From contig JAVTVJ010000001.1 of the NCBI GenBank assembly GCA_034509425.1, positions 9,886,001 to 9,950,000 on the forward strand: a stretch of 64,000 nucleotides of DNA, written 5' to 3'. This document shows, in pieces, positions 24,930 through 34,788 of the stretch. The notes beneath the pieces were generated by a model. It made no database searches, was not told the DNA's origin, and worked only from the letters and a program-made list of their open reading frames with translations. This DNA comes from Eopsaltria australis. Lineage: Eukaryota > Chordata > Aves > Passeriformes > Petroicidae. Within the stretch, counting starts at the first letter, position 1, and each line of letters begins with the position of its first letter. The position numbers and the translations under genes are program-made.

Positions 24930-25930
24930 TCTCTTGTTAAATTTTTTTTTCCCATCTGACACCTTATTAAATGCTTTGCTGAAGCTCAGTTAAATTATAT
25001 CTACCATGTTTCCTTTGTCTAAAAAAATCTTTTATCTCTTAAAAATCCTAACAAGTTAATCTAAAACAACCTACCATTAGCAAACCCAAAGCCTTTGGTA
25101 ATATTTTAATCCGTTCCCAGTTTATCTCAATTACTCAAATTACTTCTTTCTTTCAAAATTTGTTCCAAAGCCTTTAGACATTTGAGATCAGACTAACTTG
25201 TAATTGTGAGATCTCTTTTATTCTCTCACTGAACTGTAGATACTGTCTTTACTATTTTCTAATCCCATGAGTAGACAGGCTCATCATGAATACCTGCAAG
25301 TTCCTGTAGTTTCATGTGCCAGTTCTGTCTGAATTCTGAATGAGATTATCCAGGTCCTCCAAACTGGTGACAATTAAGCTCTTAGATTTTTTCTGTTGTT
25401 TCCAGTTAGTAAAAATCTCATTCCCATACAATTAAGCTTTTAGATAATTTTGCTGCTGTTTCCAATGTAGTAAAACCTCATTCCCATTATATATCTTTCC
25501 TCTGCACATCTCAGTGTTCAATGTCATTACTCTTACTGAAGTTTGAACTAAAGGCTCTTTAAGTGGCTCTTTATCTTGCAGCTCCATAGATGATTGGGTT
25601 TTTTCCTCCTGCTAGGAATACAGCTTTGAGATCTTGTAAGCACCAGTGATTCAAAGAATCCTCCAGCCTCTTTCCCATCCTGTTGCAGAGACACACAGTG
25701 TGTTGACTTTGGTGGCTGGGGCGCTCAGAGCTCAGAGCACTTAGTCCATGCCCTTTTGAAATGGAGAACATTAGTTCCAGCCTTACTTTTATTTGTTCTT
25801 CCATTTAATGTAAACTGAATCAACGCACAATCACTTGAGCCAATGCTGTTTCTCAGCTCAAGTCTACTAAAATGTCTTCATTTCTTATCCAAACCAATGG
25901 AAAATTCCAGTCATTCTTTTAATATCTTTC
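24930..25930 (-). mobile_element. Ancient CR1 LINE remnant covering RT and part of endonuclease
   Basis: On the plus strand, 24955-25025 reads like the reverse complement of the CR1 RT core (CTTATTAAATGCTTTGCTGA, then AATTATATCTACCATGTTTC and CTTTGTCTAAAAAAATC). The match to the old amniote CR1 consensus continues through 25150-25220 and 25290-25350. The endonuclease-linked block near 25820-25900 (CAATCACTTGAGCC, then TCTACTAAAATGTC) lies upstream in the element, as expected. Minus-strand translation of 24989-24960 gives LSFSKAFNKV, which is RT motif A with the catalytic Asp changed to Ser, preceded three codons upstream by III-type residues and a stop. It is dead and much older than the 40730 copy. 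Confidence 0.75.
25370..25487. repeat. About 59-bp tandem duplication inside the CR1 remnant
   Basis: Copy 1 is 25370-25427 and copy 2 is 25428-25487. Both start ACAATTAAGC and end CTCATTCCCAT, with scattered differences. This is a local duplication after insertion, now diverged. Confidence 0.85.
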
Positions 25931-28567
25931 AGTAATAAACACAACTGTATGTATTATTTATTATTGTCTTCACCAGCTACTTAATTTCAGTGATACCAGA
26001 ATGGCCAGCAATCTTTTTAGGAGTCATTTTGTCTTGATTGTTCTTAATAGAGAGGGATAAAGAGCCTGACAGGCAGGAGGAACCTTAAACGTAAGTGGAG
26101 ATGATTGGAAATTGTGGGAAATTCCAGCTGCTTTAGCCCAAATTAGGATGAAACATAGAAGTATTTATACTAAAAGGAGAATGTTTCCAGGTCAAATGAA
26201 CTGCTTGAAATGTTTCATTTTGTCTTAAGTCCATTAGAACTGATTCAATAGTCTTTTCATTTCTTTTTTCCCCTCTGGCATTTTGAAATTTGGAAAAAAA
26301 GAAAAGTGACCTGGCAGAGATGAAAATTACTTTAATATTAAATGTTCATATTTTTATTCTTCATAGAAAATGTACTTTTAAAATGACTTCCTGTGTTGTT
26401 TCATACAAGGCAGTGGATTTAAAATATGCTCGCCCCGTAGCAGAAATTAAACAGGAATGTGTGATTCATGTGATCAATCACAGCTAAGCAAACTCTGCAA
26501 ACTGTAGAAATGTTAGCTGAATTATTCTCACTGTGACCCGGGGCTCTGCTAGGTGTATTTCTAAAGTGCATGGTTCTGCTTTGTAATCACTGCAAGTTTG
26601 GTGGCATGTTTCCTGGGAGGGAATAAGAGTCCCTTGATGCCAAAGTTACGCTGACTGTGGTAGATTTTGAGAGCTTGTTGTCTCTGCAGAGAGGACGGTC
26701 CTAATAAAGAGGCATCTGGGCCTTCTTGTCTTTTTCTATCTATTAAGATATGTCAGGCTAGACTCTGGACAGCTGGATTGTGATGTTTTTGCCCCTAGGG
26801 TGTCTTGGGGTAGTGCAGTAGGAGAGCGTTGCTATCTCCAGGAGCCAGTGAATCTGAGAATACGTCTCAAGGATGAAACCTGGAGAAGTGCAAAGAATGA
26901 TTTCATCTTGATTAATTACACAGTATTGATCCTCTGTGGAAAGAGCAATTATCCCAGACACTCTTCTTGCTGAAGTGAAAGCCACCGGGAAAGCCACTCT
27001 GATAAAGAGAATGAACGTTTTCCCTCCAAAGGGCTCAACCGGTTTTATCCTGAGGGTCTGCAGTGTTAAATTTAGACTCAAAGGGAAAAAAATTTGAGCC
27101 TCTGTGTAGATGTGCCCAGCTTATATCAAGCACAACAGAAGTTGAACAGACAAGAGGCAGGGTTAAAACTCAACTCCTGTGGGTAAAGTGTGAAGTCTAA
27201 CCTTGTGCATCTTTTCATGAATGGCTTTGTCCAGAAATTTCAAAATCTGGAAGTTATCTGTTGAAAGTTATCATAATGAGGATGTCATTCTCTTTCACCC
27301 ATTGCCTTGCCATGCTGTGAATATCTTCATAGGCATTGATCTCAAGGATGCCAGATTCTACCCTAGGCATCAAGGAAATAAAGCTTCTTAAGCAGAAATG
27401 TGAATCTGCCAGATGCCGGCTGTCTCAAAGATATGCTGACCTTGTCTTCTCTTCTGATGTTGCAAGGAGGTGCTACTCTCAAAATTTATTTTATTTTAAA
27501 GTTCAGTATCATTAGTCTGTATAAATTGACAAGATGCATGTGTCAATAGAATTTATAGTACTGGCCAGAGGTTAAGTTTATGCTCAAATTCAAGCCCATT
27601 CATCTCCCTAATATTTTCTGTGTTTGTTTTTTATTTTCACCAGGCTGCATTGTCTAAAAGGGAAGTGTTTCCAGTGACTGATGGGTAGAGCCACCCACAT
27701 CCAGTCAAAACAGTGCTAATCCATACCCCTGTGCTTGAGCTCTTTGGTAAACCTGGATTGTGGTCCTCACCACCCACTCAGTCTGAGGCTCTGGTGACTC
27801 TGCAGCCCTCCATGATGTAAAATCCTGAGGATTTCTCAGCTTTTTGTCAATGCCATCATTCTCTTTCTGCCCCATAAAAGTAGGCAAGGAATTTGAGGAA
27901 GATCTCCCTATTGGCTGTAGATGCCTTTCCCTTTGAAGCCTTTCTGGTCACATGAGGTCTGTGCACATCTCCTCAGGGATGTTGCCCTTGGGTTAGCTGT
28001 TCCAGCACATTTCTCTTTTCCCCAAGTTAGCTCCTGTGTTAAGAACCACTCATGTTAACCATTTACATTAGCAAATCCAGACAAACTGCTAGGTGGTGAC
28101 AGCTGCTTCTGTAGCATAGTTTAAACCACTGGTTCTCTTGCCAAACTCATTCTGATCCCTTTTATATTGAGAACTTGTCCTGGCCCATCACATATCTTTT
28201 CCTTAGTTGTTGATCACTATGAGAACCTTTATAGAAAGGTTTATGCACTTTTTGTATAAAATCAGGGCCATGCCAAACACGTGAAACACACTTTCCAAGA
28301 GCTGTTCCTACCTTTCAAGAAACAAACTGCTCTATTCTTCTGCTCAGATTCTGCAATCTACAATTCCCGTAGTACCACTCAGAGAAACACACATCTTTGG
28401 TGATGTCAGTATCTTGTACTCAGCCACAGCTGGGATTTTGGGGAAAACAATTTTCTAGGTATGTACAGTATGTGTAGATGACTGGCTTTTGTAGCAGCAA
28501 GCTGTATATCAAAATATTTTCCACTTTGGGGAAGTGGGTGAAATTGCCAATGTGATCGTAATGCAAG
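25931..28567. other. Anonymous non-coding sequence
   Basis: No gene recognised. The longest frame is 26758-27081 minus (107 codons), with no known domain. The stretch 26290-26490 has the look of a conserved non-coding element (TTAATATTAAATG, a CGCCCCG island, TGATCAATCAC), unproven. Confidence 0.5.
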
Positions 28568-28701
28568 CTATAAAAAGATCAAAGTTGCAATGTTCTGCAA
28601 CAGCAGCATCCATTGAAATGTAGCAGGAGCTTGCTGAAAAAAAAGAAGTTCATGCAATATATAAGACATTAAAAATTCTGTTACATTACTCTTGCCACAA
28701 A

Positions 28702-28754
28702 GATTGTAATGAAAATGGGAAATGGCACAAACGTAACCCATTCTCATTACAATC
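28702..28754. repeat. 18-bp near-perfect inverted repeat (hairpin)
   Basis: Arm GATTGTAATGAAAATGGG at 28702-28719 pairs with CCCATTCTCATTACAATC at 28737-28754 at 17 of 18 positions, with a 17-base loop. A third copy of GATTGTAAT begins at 28759 and could compete in pairing. A small-RNA precursor is possible, but the stem is shorter than that of most microRNA precursors. Confidence 0.8.
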
Positions 28755-28942
28755 GTTAGATTGTAATCTTGTGCTCTCCTTCTCAAGAGAATGTTAAATG
28801 AGATTTTAAAGTATGGAAAATAAAGGAGCAAATAGAAACTGGAAAGCAAAAGAGGTGAGGCATGATAGGCTTCTCCTGCATTCTTCTGTTCTTTATTTTT
28901 GCAGTAAAACAAGAGAGAACAGTATATTTCAAAGAAAGATGT

Positions 28943-28961
28943 ACACACACACATATATATA
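28943..28961. repeat. Short (AC)n(AT)n microsatellite
   Basis: About five AC units followed by four AT units. Confidence 0.85.
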
Positions 28962-29220
28962 GTTCTAGTTTTCTTTCTTTTTGGAAAGTATATTATTTCA
29001 ATATTTTTATCTTCTTCATTCTTTTTGTAATAAAAAAGTCCCCCCAAGCCAAAGAGACAAAGCAACACTTTAGATATCAACATCAAAAGATTTATTTTAA
29101 CAGTGTAGAATTTGCCCTTATCCATCATAGTAAGAGGTGAAGGTAACACCTCCCAGTGAGAGAGAGCTGTATGACTTAGGAGACTAGCAATTAAAAATGT
29201 GTCAGTCACAGGTCTGGATC

Positions 29221-29340
29221 CAGTCCTGATTAGATAGTGACCGAAAGTTGTTAATATTACTCGATCACTGCGGAAGGAAGTACCTGACCTCGCTCTAATC
29301 CCCATGCAAGTATTTAAATGACACGCTGTAGCTGCCACTC
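29221..29340. promoter_or_regulatory. CpG-retaining block, candidate conserved element
   Basis: Four CpGs are found within about 55 bases (ACCGAAAG, ACTCGATC, TGCGGAAG, CTCGCTC), beside TTAATATTA and TATTTAAATGACACG. Retained CpG in CpG-poor DNA can indicate selection. Single-sequence evidence only. Confidence 0.25.
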
Positions 29341-32300
29341 AGCAGTGCCATTGGTGCTGCCAGCAGAAGACAAAGCATCAAATAAGCATTAGAAGTGATC
29401 TAACCCCATCTCCTTCGCTGTGGAGGTATTTATCAAACAGGGTTTGAAGCAGGTGTAACAGGTACCTTCCTTCCAGGGTCTAATAGGGGAGGAAAGGGGA
29501 TGCTGGCCTCTTCTTAGACTGTTCATTCAGGGGCTTGCAGGACCTCTTAAAATATTAATTATGGAAAAAAATCTATTGAAGATTCAGAGGCAGTGTCACA
29601 GCAAAGCCTCTGTTTTGCTTGGAGAGTCAGTGGAGGTGAATGATTGTTATGCACAGGAGTCAAAAGAGCTCCTTGATGACTGGGGCTGTGCCCCTACAGA
29701 ATCCACGTGGCATCCTCTCCACACAGCCCTGCAAAAATACAACCTTATAAACATCATAACACTTCAATAACAAAATAAATGCCTTGCAGACAAAAGATTT
29801 AATGTACAAAGGCTCTAACTCAACCCAGAGAAGGTAGGAAAGATCAAAGTCATTAGAAATAGTTTAGGTGTTTGCAGTTCTCTTGGAGAGGTATCTTCTT
29901 GTCTGGTCCTATATTTTTGGTTCATTTTTTTTCTTTTTTTTTTCTTTTTTGCTCACTCACTTTATTTGGCATAAGTCTATGTTTTGGGCTGAAGTTTTGG
30001 GATTTTTTGGTTCATTTGCTTTCCTTTTTGATTACCCATGGAGTTTATATTGACTCACCTCCCTGTCCTCACTGACCTTCCCCAATGAGGTGACCCTGCT
30101 GCTCTAAGTGAAAGTGGAAGATGGAACCCATCCCTGTAGACACATCATCTGTCATAGCTTCATGTAACCTTCCATCACTCTTTGATGAATGGATATCCTA
30201 GGTAAAGCTTATTTTCTCACTTTAAATCTGTCAAGAAATTATGGAGGAAGACATCTGATATTTCATGGGTTTGTACCAGAAAAAACTTCCTTTATCCCTG
30301 ATGTTTGCAGTCTCCAATGGTCAGATTTTTTTTCTTGTCTACATATAGATACTGGAAGGGTTAATGATCTGACCAGCCTTCTAGCTGAAAAAGGAATCTA
30401 CTCTTCAAAGAACATATATAAGTAATTGTAACTTCAGGATGACTTGTAGGTTTTTCTGTAATCTTGGTTAAAAGTGTTTGCATCTGAGATGAGTTCTTAT
30501 TTGCAAGTTTACTATCATGAAAATGCTATATCTGAACTAGAATTCATGACAGCTCTTCTATTTTATCTGCCAAGAGATTTTGCACTAAGAGAAAAGCCTG
30601 TATTATGGCTGGCTGTACTGCATCTAGCCTATGATAAATAGAGGACTTTTAATTTCCCAAGTATCCAGTTCCTTCAACTCTACAACCCACAAAAATTAAA
30701 AATAAAATTTTCATTCTGAAGCTTAAAATTAATTTAGTTTCTGTTGTAGTGCTGTAATAAGTAGATCTAATTTAACCAGTCAGCAGTTCCTTCCATTGGA
30801 CATTAATTTTTTAAAGTCTGCAAGTTAATCAACCTGTTTTATGGCTATATGTGTTTTTACATCAAAACTCCTCATTATTTCTTTTTTATTTTTCTGTTAA
30901 GTGTCTGGGATAAGTGAAAATAGCTTCTGAATATAAAAGAATCAATTAATGTTTCAATATAGGGGGGAAAAAAATCATTCCCCAAATGGATAACTATTTC
31001 CAGTGCTCCAGACTGTTTCTCTTGCAGCTGTTTGGATCATGATTTGTCAGTGCCACCTGTTAACTAGACTGGTCTTTACAGGCAGAATATATGGTCAGAA
31101 GATGAAGAAGCTCCTGAATTTTCTCTTTTTGATTTTAATAGTCCCTCTGAAACATGAAATTAGTCTCAGGGATTTTGGAAGCTGAATCTTCTCACACCTA
31201 TTAGAGAAGAATCTATGAGAGGACACAGGTTTTAGATAATGGATAATGCTGTTTACAGGGCTCTGTACCTGAGAGGTAATATCCAAAGCCAAGTCTTGAT
31301 TCAAACCAAACCATTTTGATGTCACCCTGTAGCCACACTGGAGCTGCTTCAGAGAGTGAGGACATTGGGATCCTTGGTACCTGCTCCCTGAGGACAGGTG
31401 TATGGGAGAATATTTCCCTCAAGGGGCTGCATTGCAGCATTTCCCCTGGCTGTAGGGTACCACACAGGCATCCCCTTTTGTTAATGCCAAAATGCAAGCT
31501 TCTAGAGGAAATGAAAAGTGTAAGTGTATCCTTTCAAACCTCTCCTTTGTTTTTGCTTATATGTCAAAATTCAGCAAACACAATACAGTTGTTCTCTGGA
31601 CCTTCAACCTGTCATGGTTCTTTTCTGCAAATCAGTTTACACCTCAGTGTGTCTCAGCTGCTGCAGTAGCTATAATTCCAATCATAGTCAGCCACTTTAA
31701 TGGGCTTCTTGAGTCCACTGGGAAGAGCTATCCCATATGCAATGTCAGCTCCCAGCACCTAGAGAAAGCACGGTCTCTCTGCCACTTTTTAAGGAGAGCT
31801 TCAGTTCTGTGGTGACATTTGAGAGCTTTCATTATCTCAGTGCGAGAATCTCTGGGGCACACTCTGGTCTCTTAACATGCCCTTGTTTAACGGCACTCCT
31901 TACCTTTGGCTGCCTGTGTCAGCTAACCAAGTGGTGGCAGAAATGTGTATAGTCCCTCTTAAATCATTCTGATTTTCCCAAGTCCCTCTGCAGTTTTTTG
32001 ATGGAACATATGGCAATGTTATGTCTATTTGAAAAAGCCTTTGCATCATATGTTTATACAACTGCTCACTATCCCAAGACAAAAATTCTTTCCTGTTATT
32101 GCCCATTTGCTGACTAAAGAAATTATCCTCTTTATGTATTCTGGTACTTTACCTTGATACCTTACATGTTTAATTATGTAGTCCTTGGTCCATAATCCAT
32201 ATGATTCACTCACCACATAATACAACTTGCATTAGTTTTATTTTTTTTAACCCCTGCCCTTTCTTTCTCACTTGCTTTCCTTTGTCAGCCTCTGCTATCT

Positions 32301-33491
32301 ATTTAGCTTTGGATCTTAGCCTGGCTCCCATAAAGTTTTTCCTCCTCAGCAGCAAAATAGTCAGTGGGTCCAGTGGTACTGGATTTGTCTCAAAGGACAA
32401 GAGCTCCTAATGTTTAAAGACAAGACCTTAAAAAAGGGAAAAAACCAAGGAACAAACCCCAAAGAAAACTGTTATGTGCCATATAAAGTAATAACATCAC
32501 AAAATAGAGAAAGGAATGGGGTTTGTGGCTACAGAAACAAATGCACTCTCTGTTTGGCTCTTTTTCTTTCTTCCCCTGTGCTGCTGGCCAGCGACCTCAG
32601 TCAGCCAAGGAAGTCATGGATTTCCAACAGTTTGTGCAGGAAAGAGAGTTGCACACTGGATCTTTCCATTCTTCATTCTCCCAATATTCAGCAAAGTAGA
32701 AATAATGATTTTTCTCTTCCTTGGGTTAGAGGTGGGTGAGGCCAGAAAAAACCCAGAATCCTTTAAGAGTGAAAACAATTTTCCCCCTTGAGGTCTGTTT
32801 CAAAAAAAAAAACCCCGACAACATAAAGCTGTATGTGGATTTTTTCCCTCAGAAGGAGCAATGAAATAGTTTTTAGAGTAATGTTTAAAATGGGTTTTTT
32901 ACAATTGAACTTTGTTCCTTTGAAATCCTTTCTGTGACCACTGACTACTTCAAATAAAGTAACTTTATTTCAGAGCTTGCAATATTAGGGAAATATGTCT
33001 GATATACTTTGCATCTACAGGTAATGGGTTCAATTTCTACTGGTCCTTTGTATCATACTGTCTCCAGTGCATCTTAATGGGCATATCTAGGGACTCTGTG
33101 TTCATTTTTTATGGGCTTTCTAGAAATCTGTATTTTTTTGTGTCTGCATTATTACAAAAGGTATTTATTTACATGAAATTCCTGATCTCTACTGATATAA
33201 CCATCCTTTTTATTATCAAGTCAATAATATCAAGCCTTTCTTTTCAACGCTTTGTTCGTTGCTCTCTTACTTTAAAAAACAAGTCAATAGGCAAAAATAA
33301 AACGTGTTTTTTCATACTTGGTGCAGTTCATACCTCATACTTTGTATATTACTCAGCATGCTTAAATAAGAAAGTTTTGCTTGTGATGAATACCCATTTT
33401 GTATATATCCCTATCAGCTCTTCCAATGCATTTCTATTTTTTGATGAGAACACCCTTCAGCCTTTTTCCTTTTTCTTGACTTTTTTTTTTT
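29341..33491. other. Anonymous non-coding sequence
   Basis: No gene recognised. Frames at 31316-31669 and 31492-31815 (117 and 107 codons) overlap in different phases. The 151-codon frame at 33077-33532 is AT-driven, rich in Phe, Ile and Ser. A T/C tract lies at 29925-29950. 31950-32400 is pyrimidine-rich and may be an unnamed old retroelement. Confidence 0.55.
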
Positions 33492-33511
33492 CTGAAAACA
33501 TATGTTTTCAG
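33492..33511. repeat. 20-bp perfect palindrome
   Basis: CTGAAAACAT and its exact reverse complement ATGTTTTCAG are adjacent, directly after an 11-base T run. Confidence 0.85.
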
Positions 33512-34737
33512 GTGGTGGGGAGAGCTGCATAGTGAATGGAATTTATTAAATTCATTCGGATAGCCAGAAACTAATAGCTGTGGTAGAATACTACAAAAGA
33601 AAATACAAAAGTTTATAAAATGTGTTTTCTCCTCACAGGCGTCTTGCTTCTCTGAATCCAGGATGGGCCAATCACACCAGACAGTTTTGCCAGAGGAGGA
33701 TGGAAGGTGGTACCAGAGCCCGAAACAGCCCCACATTCATGTTGGCTCAACTGACTGGAAGGACAGGAATTGGGGTTAGATCCAGAGCAGCTCTGATTTG
33801 GGGAAAGGAGAGGAGGGCTATCACATTAGGAGAGTGTAACCATCCAGCCTGACATCTGGAAGTGGCTGAATACCCAATACTGGGGGTAAAAGAAGGTCAA
33901 TGAATTTTGAATGATGATTTAGGACTCAGTCCTGGAAACTACTTATTGTAGGTGGACTTCTGTCCTTGTTCCCAGTACAGTCTCTGCTGGCCATGCTAAG
34001 GGGATAGTGAAAACTATTTGAATGCACAACAGGCATGAAGATGCCAGAACAATGATGGGAGTTACTCTTCTGACTCAACATTTTACTCTTCTTTATTCTA
34101 GGGCTACAAGACTATTCAGCTTCTCCTAATTGACTTGATGGTCTTGCTGGAAAAAATGAGTTGCAATGACTTTTTTCTTCTGCTGAATTATTTACAGGTG
34201 GAAAATATCTGCTTTGCTGGATCTTACCCAAAAGGCACTAAAATGTTTCTTGCAGCCTGATATTATGCTTTTCTCCACTTTTTGTTTGGCTAGCAAAAAA
34301 AAATTGGTTCAGTCAGATCTGAATAAAATCTTTTTTCTTCTTATTTTTTTTTTCTTCTGGTTTAGGGAGTGAAACAATTATTTACACCGCCCTATTCCTG
34401 ATAGCAACCATATGTCTGGACTGCACAGCAGTGAGCCTTGCAGTCCTACTTCTGGCAGCTCTCCCTGGCCACAAGGACATCCCGCAGTGCTCCTAATGGG
34501 AGTAGGTGCCGTGGAGCTCTTTGCGTGCCATCGGCACTTCCCAGCTTCCAACACCTTACCTCATATGCCACCACTGTCCCCCTGCAGCTCTTGCAGCTAA
34601 GCATTTGGTGAGCTGTGTGGCACAGGCAGCATTTGGAAACTCAAAGCCCTCAAAGACTGTGATGCTGAGATGGGTCAGAGATTAAAAACACAGGGTGATT
34701 GAATGAGTTAGACTGTCTGGATTTCCATCAGCTTGGA
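33512..34737. other. Anonymous non-coding sequence
   Basis: No gene or named repeat. T/C-rich at 34330-34360. Confidence 0.6.
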
Positions 34738-34788
34738 ATGCAAATTTTTGTAGGGGATGCAAATAAACTCTATGGAGCTTATTTGCGT
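34738..34788. promoter_or_regulatory. Cluster of three octamer (POU-type) sites
   Basis: Perfect ATGCAAAT octamers lie at 34738-34745 and 34757-34764, 19 bp apart and in the same direction. An inverted near-octamer ATTTGCGT (7 of 8) lies at 34781-34788. ATGCAAAT is the consensus for POU-domain factors such as Oct-1 and Oct-2. The second and third sites form an inverted pair (ATGCAAATAA facing TTATTTGCGT). No TATA box or transcript start is visible, so an enhancer is more plausible than a promoter. Confidence 0.4.

Larger units (their letters stand above)
28568..29338 (-). other. Longest open frame in the window (256 codons), probably not a gene
   Basis: The minus-strand frame starts at Met 29338. 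The predicted product is rich in Leu, Phe, Tyr and Ile, with one hydrophobic stretch that could span a membrane at about residues 83-103 (INLLMLISKVLLCLFGLGG), then a Lys-rich block around 104-125. The frame runs through a CA/TA microsatellite (28943-28961) and through the 28702-28754 hairpin, which argues against coding constraint. No motif or family is recognised. A small plus-strand frame (28862-29140) overlaps it. Reading is open mainly because the plus strand happens to lack TTA, CTA and TCA in this phase. Confidence 0.15.

Noticed and set aside
33077..33532. 151-codon plus frame
   Set aside because: Phe/Ile/Ser-rich composition is what AT-rich non-coding DNA yields; no motif.
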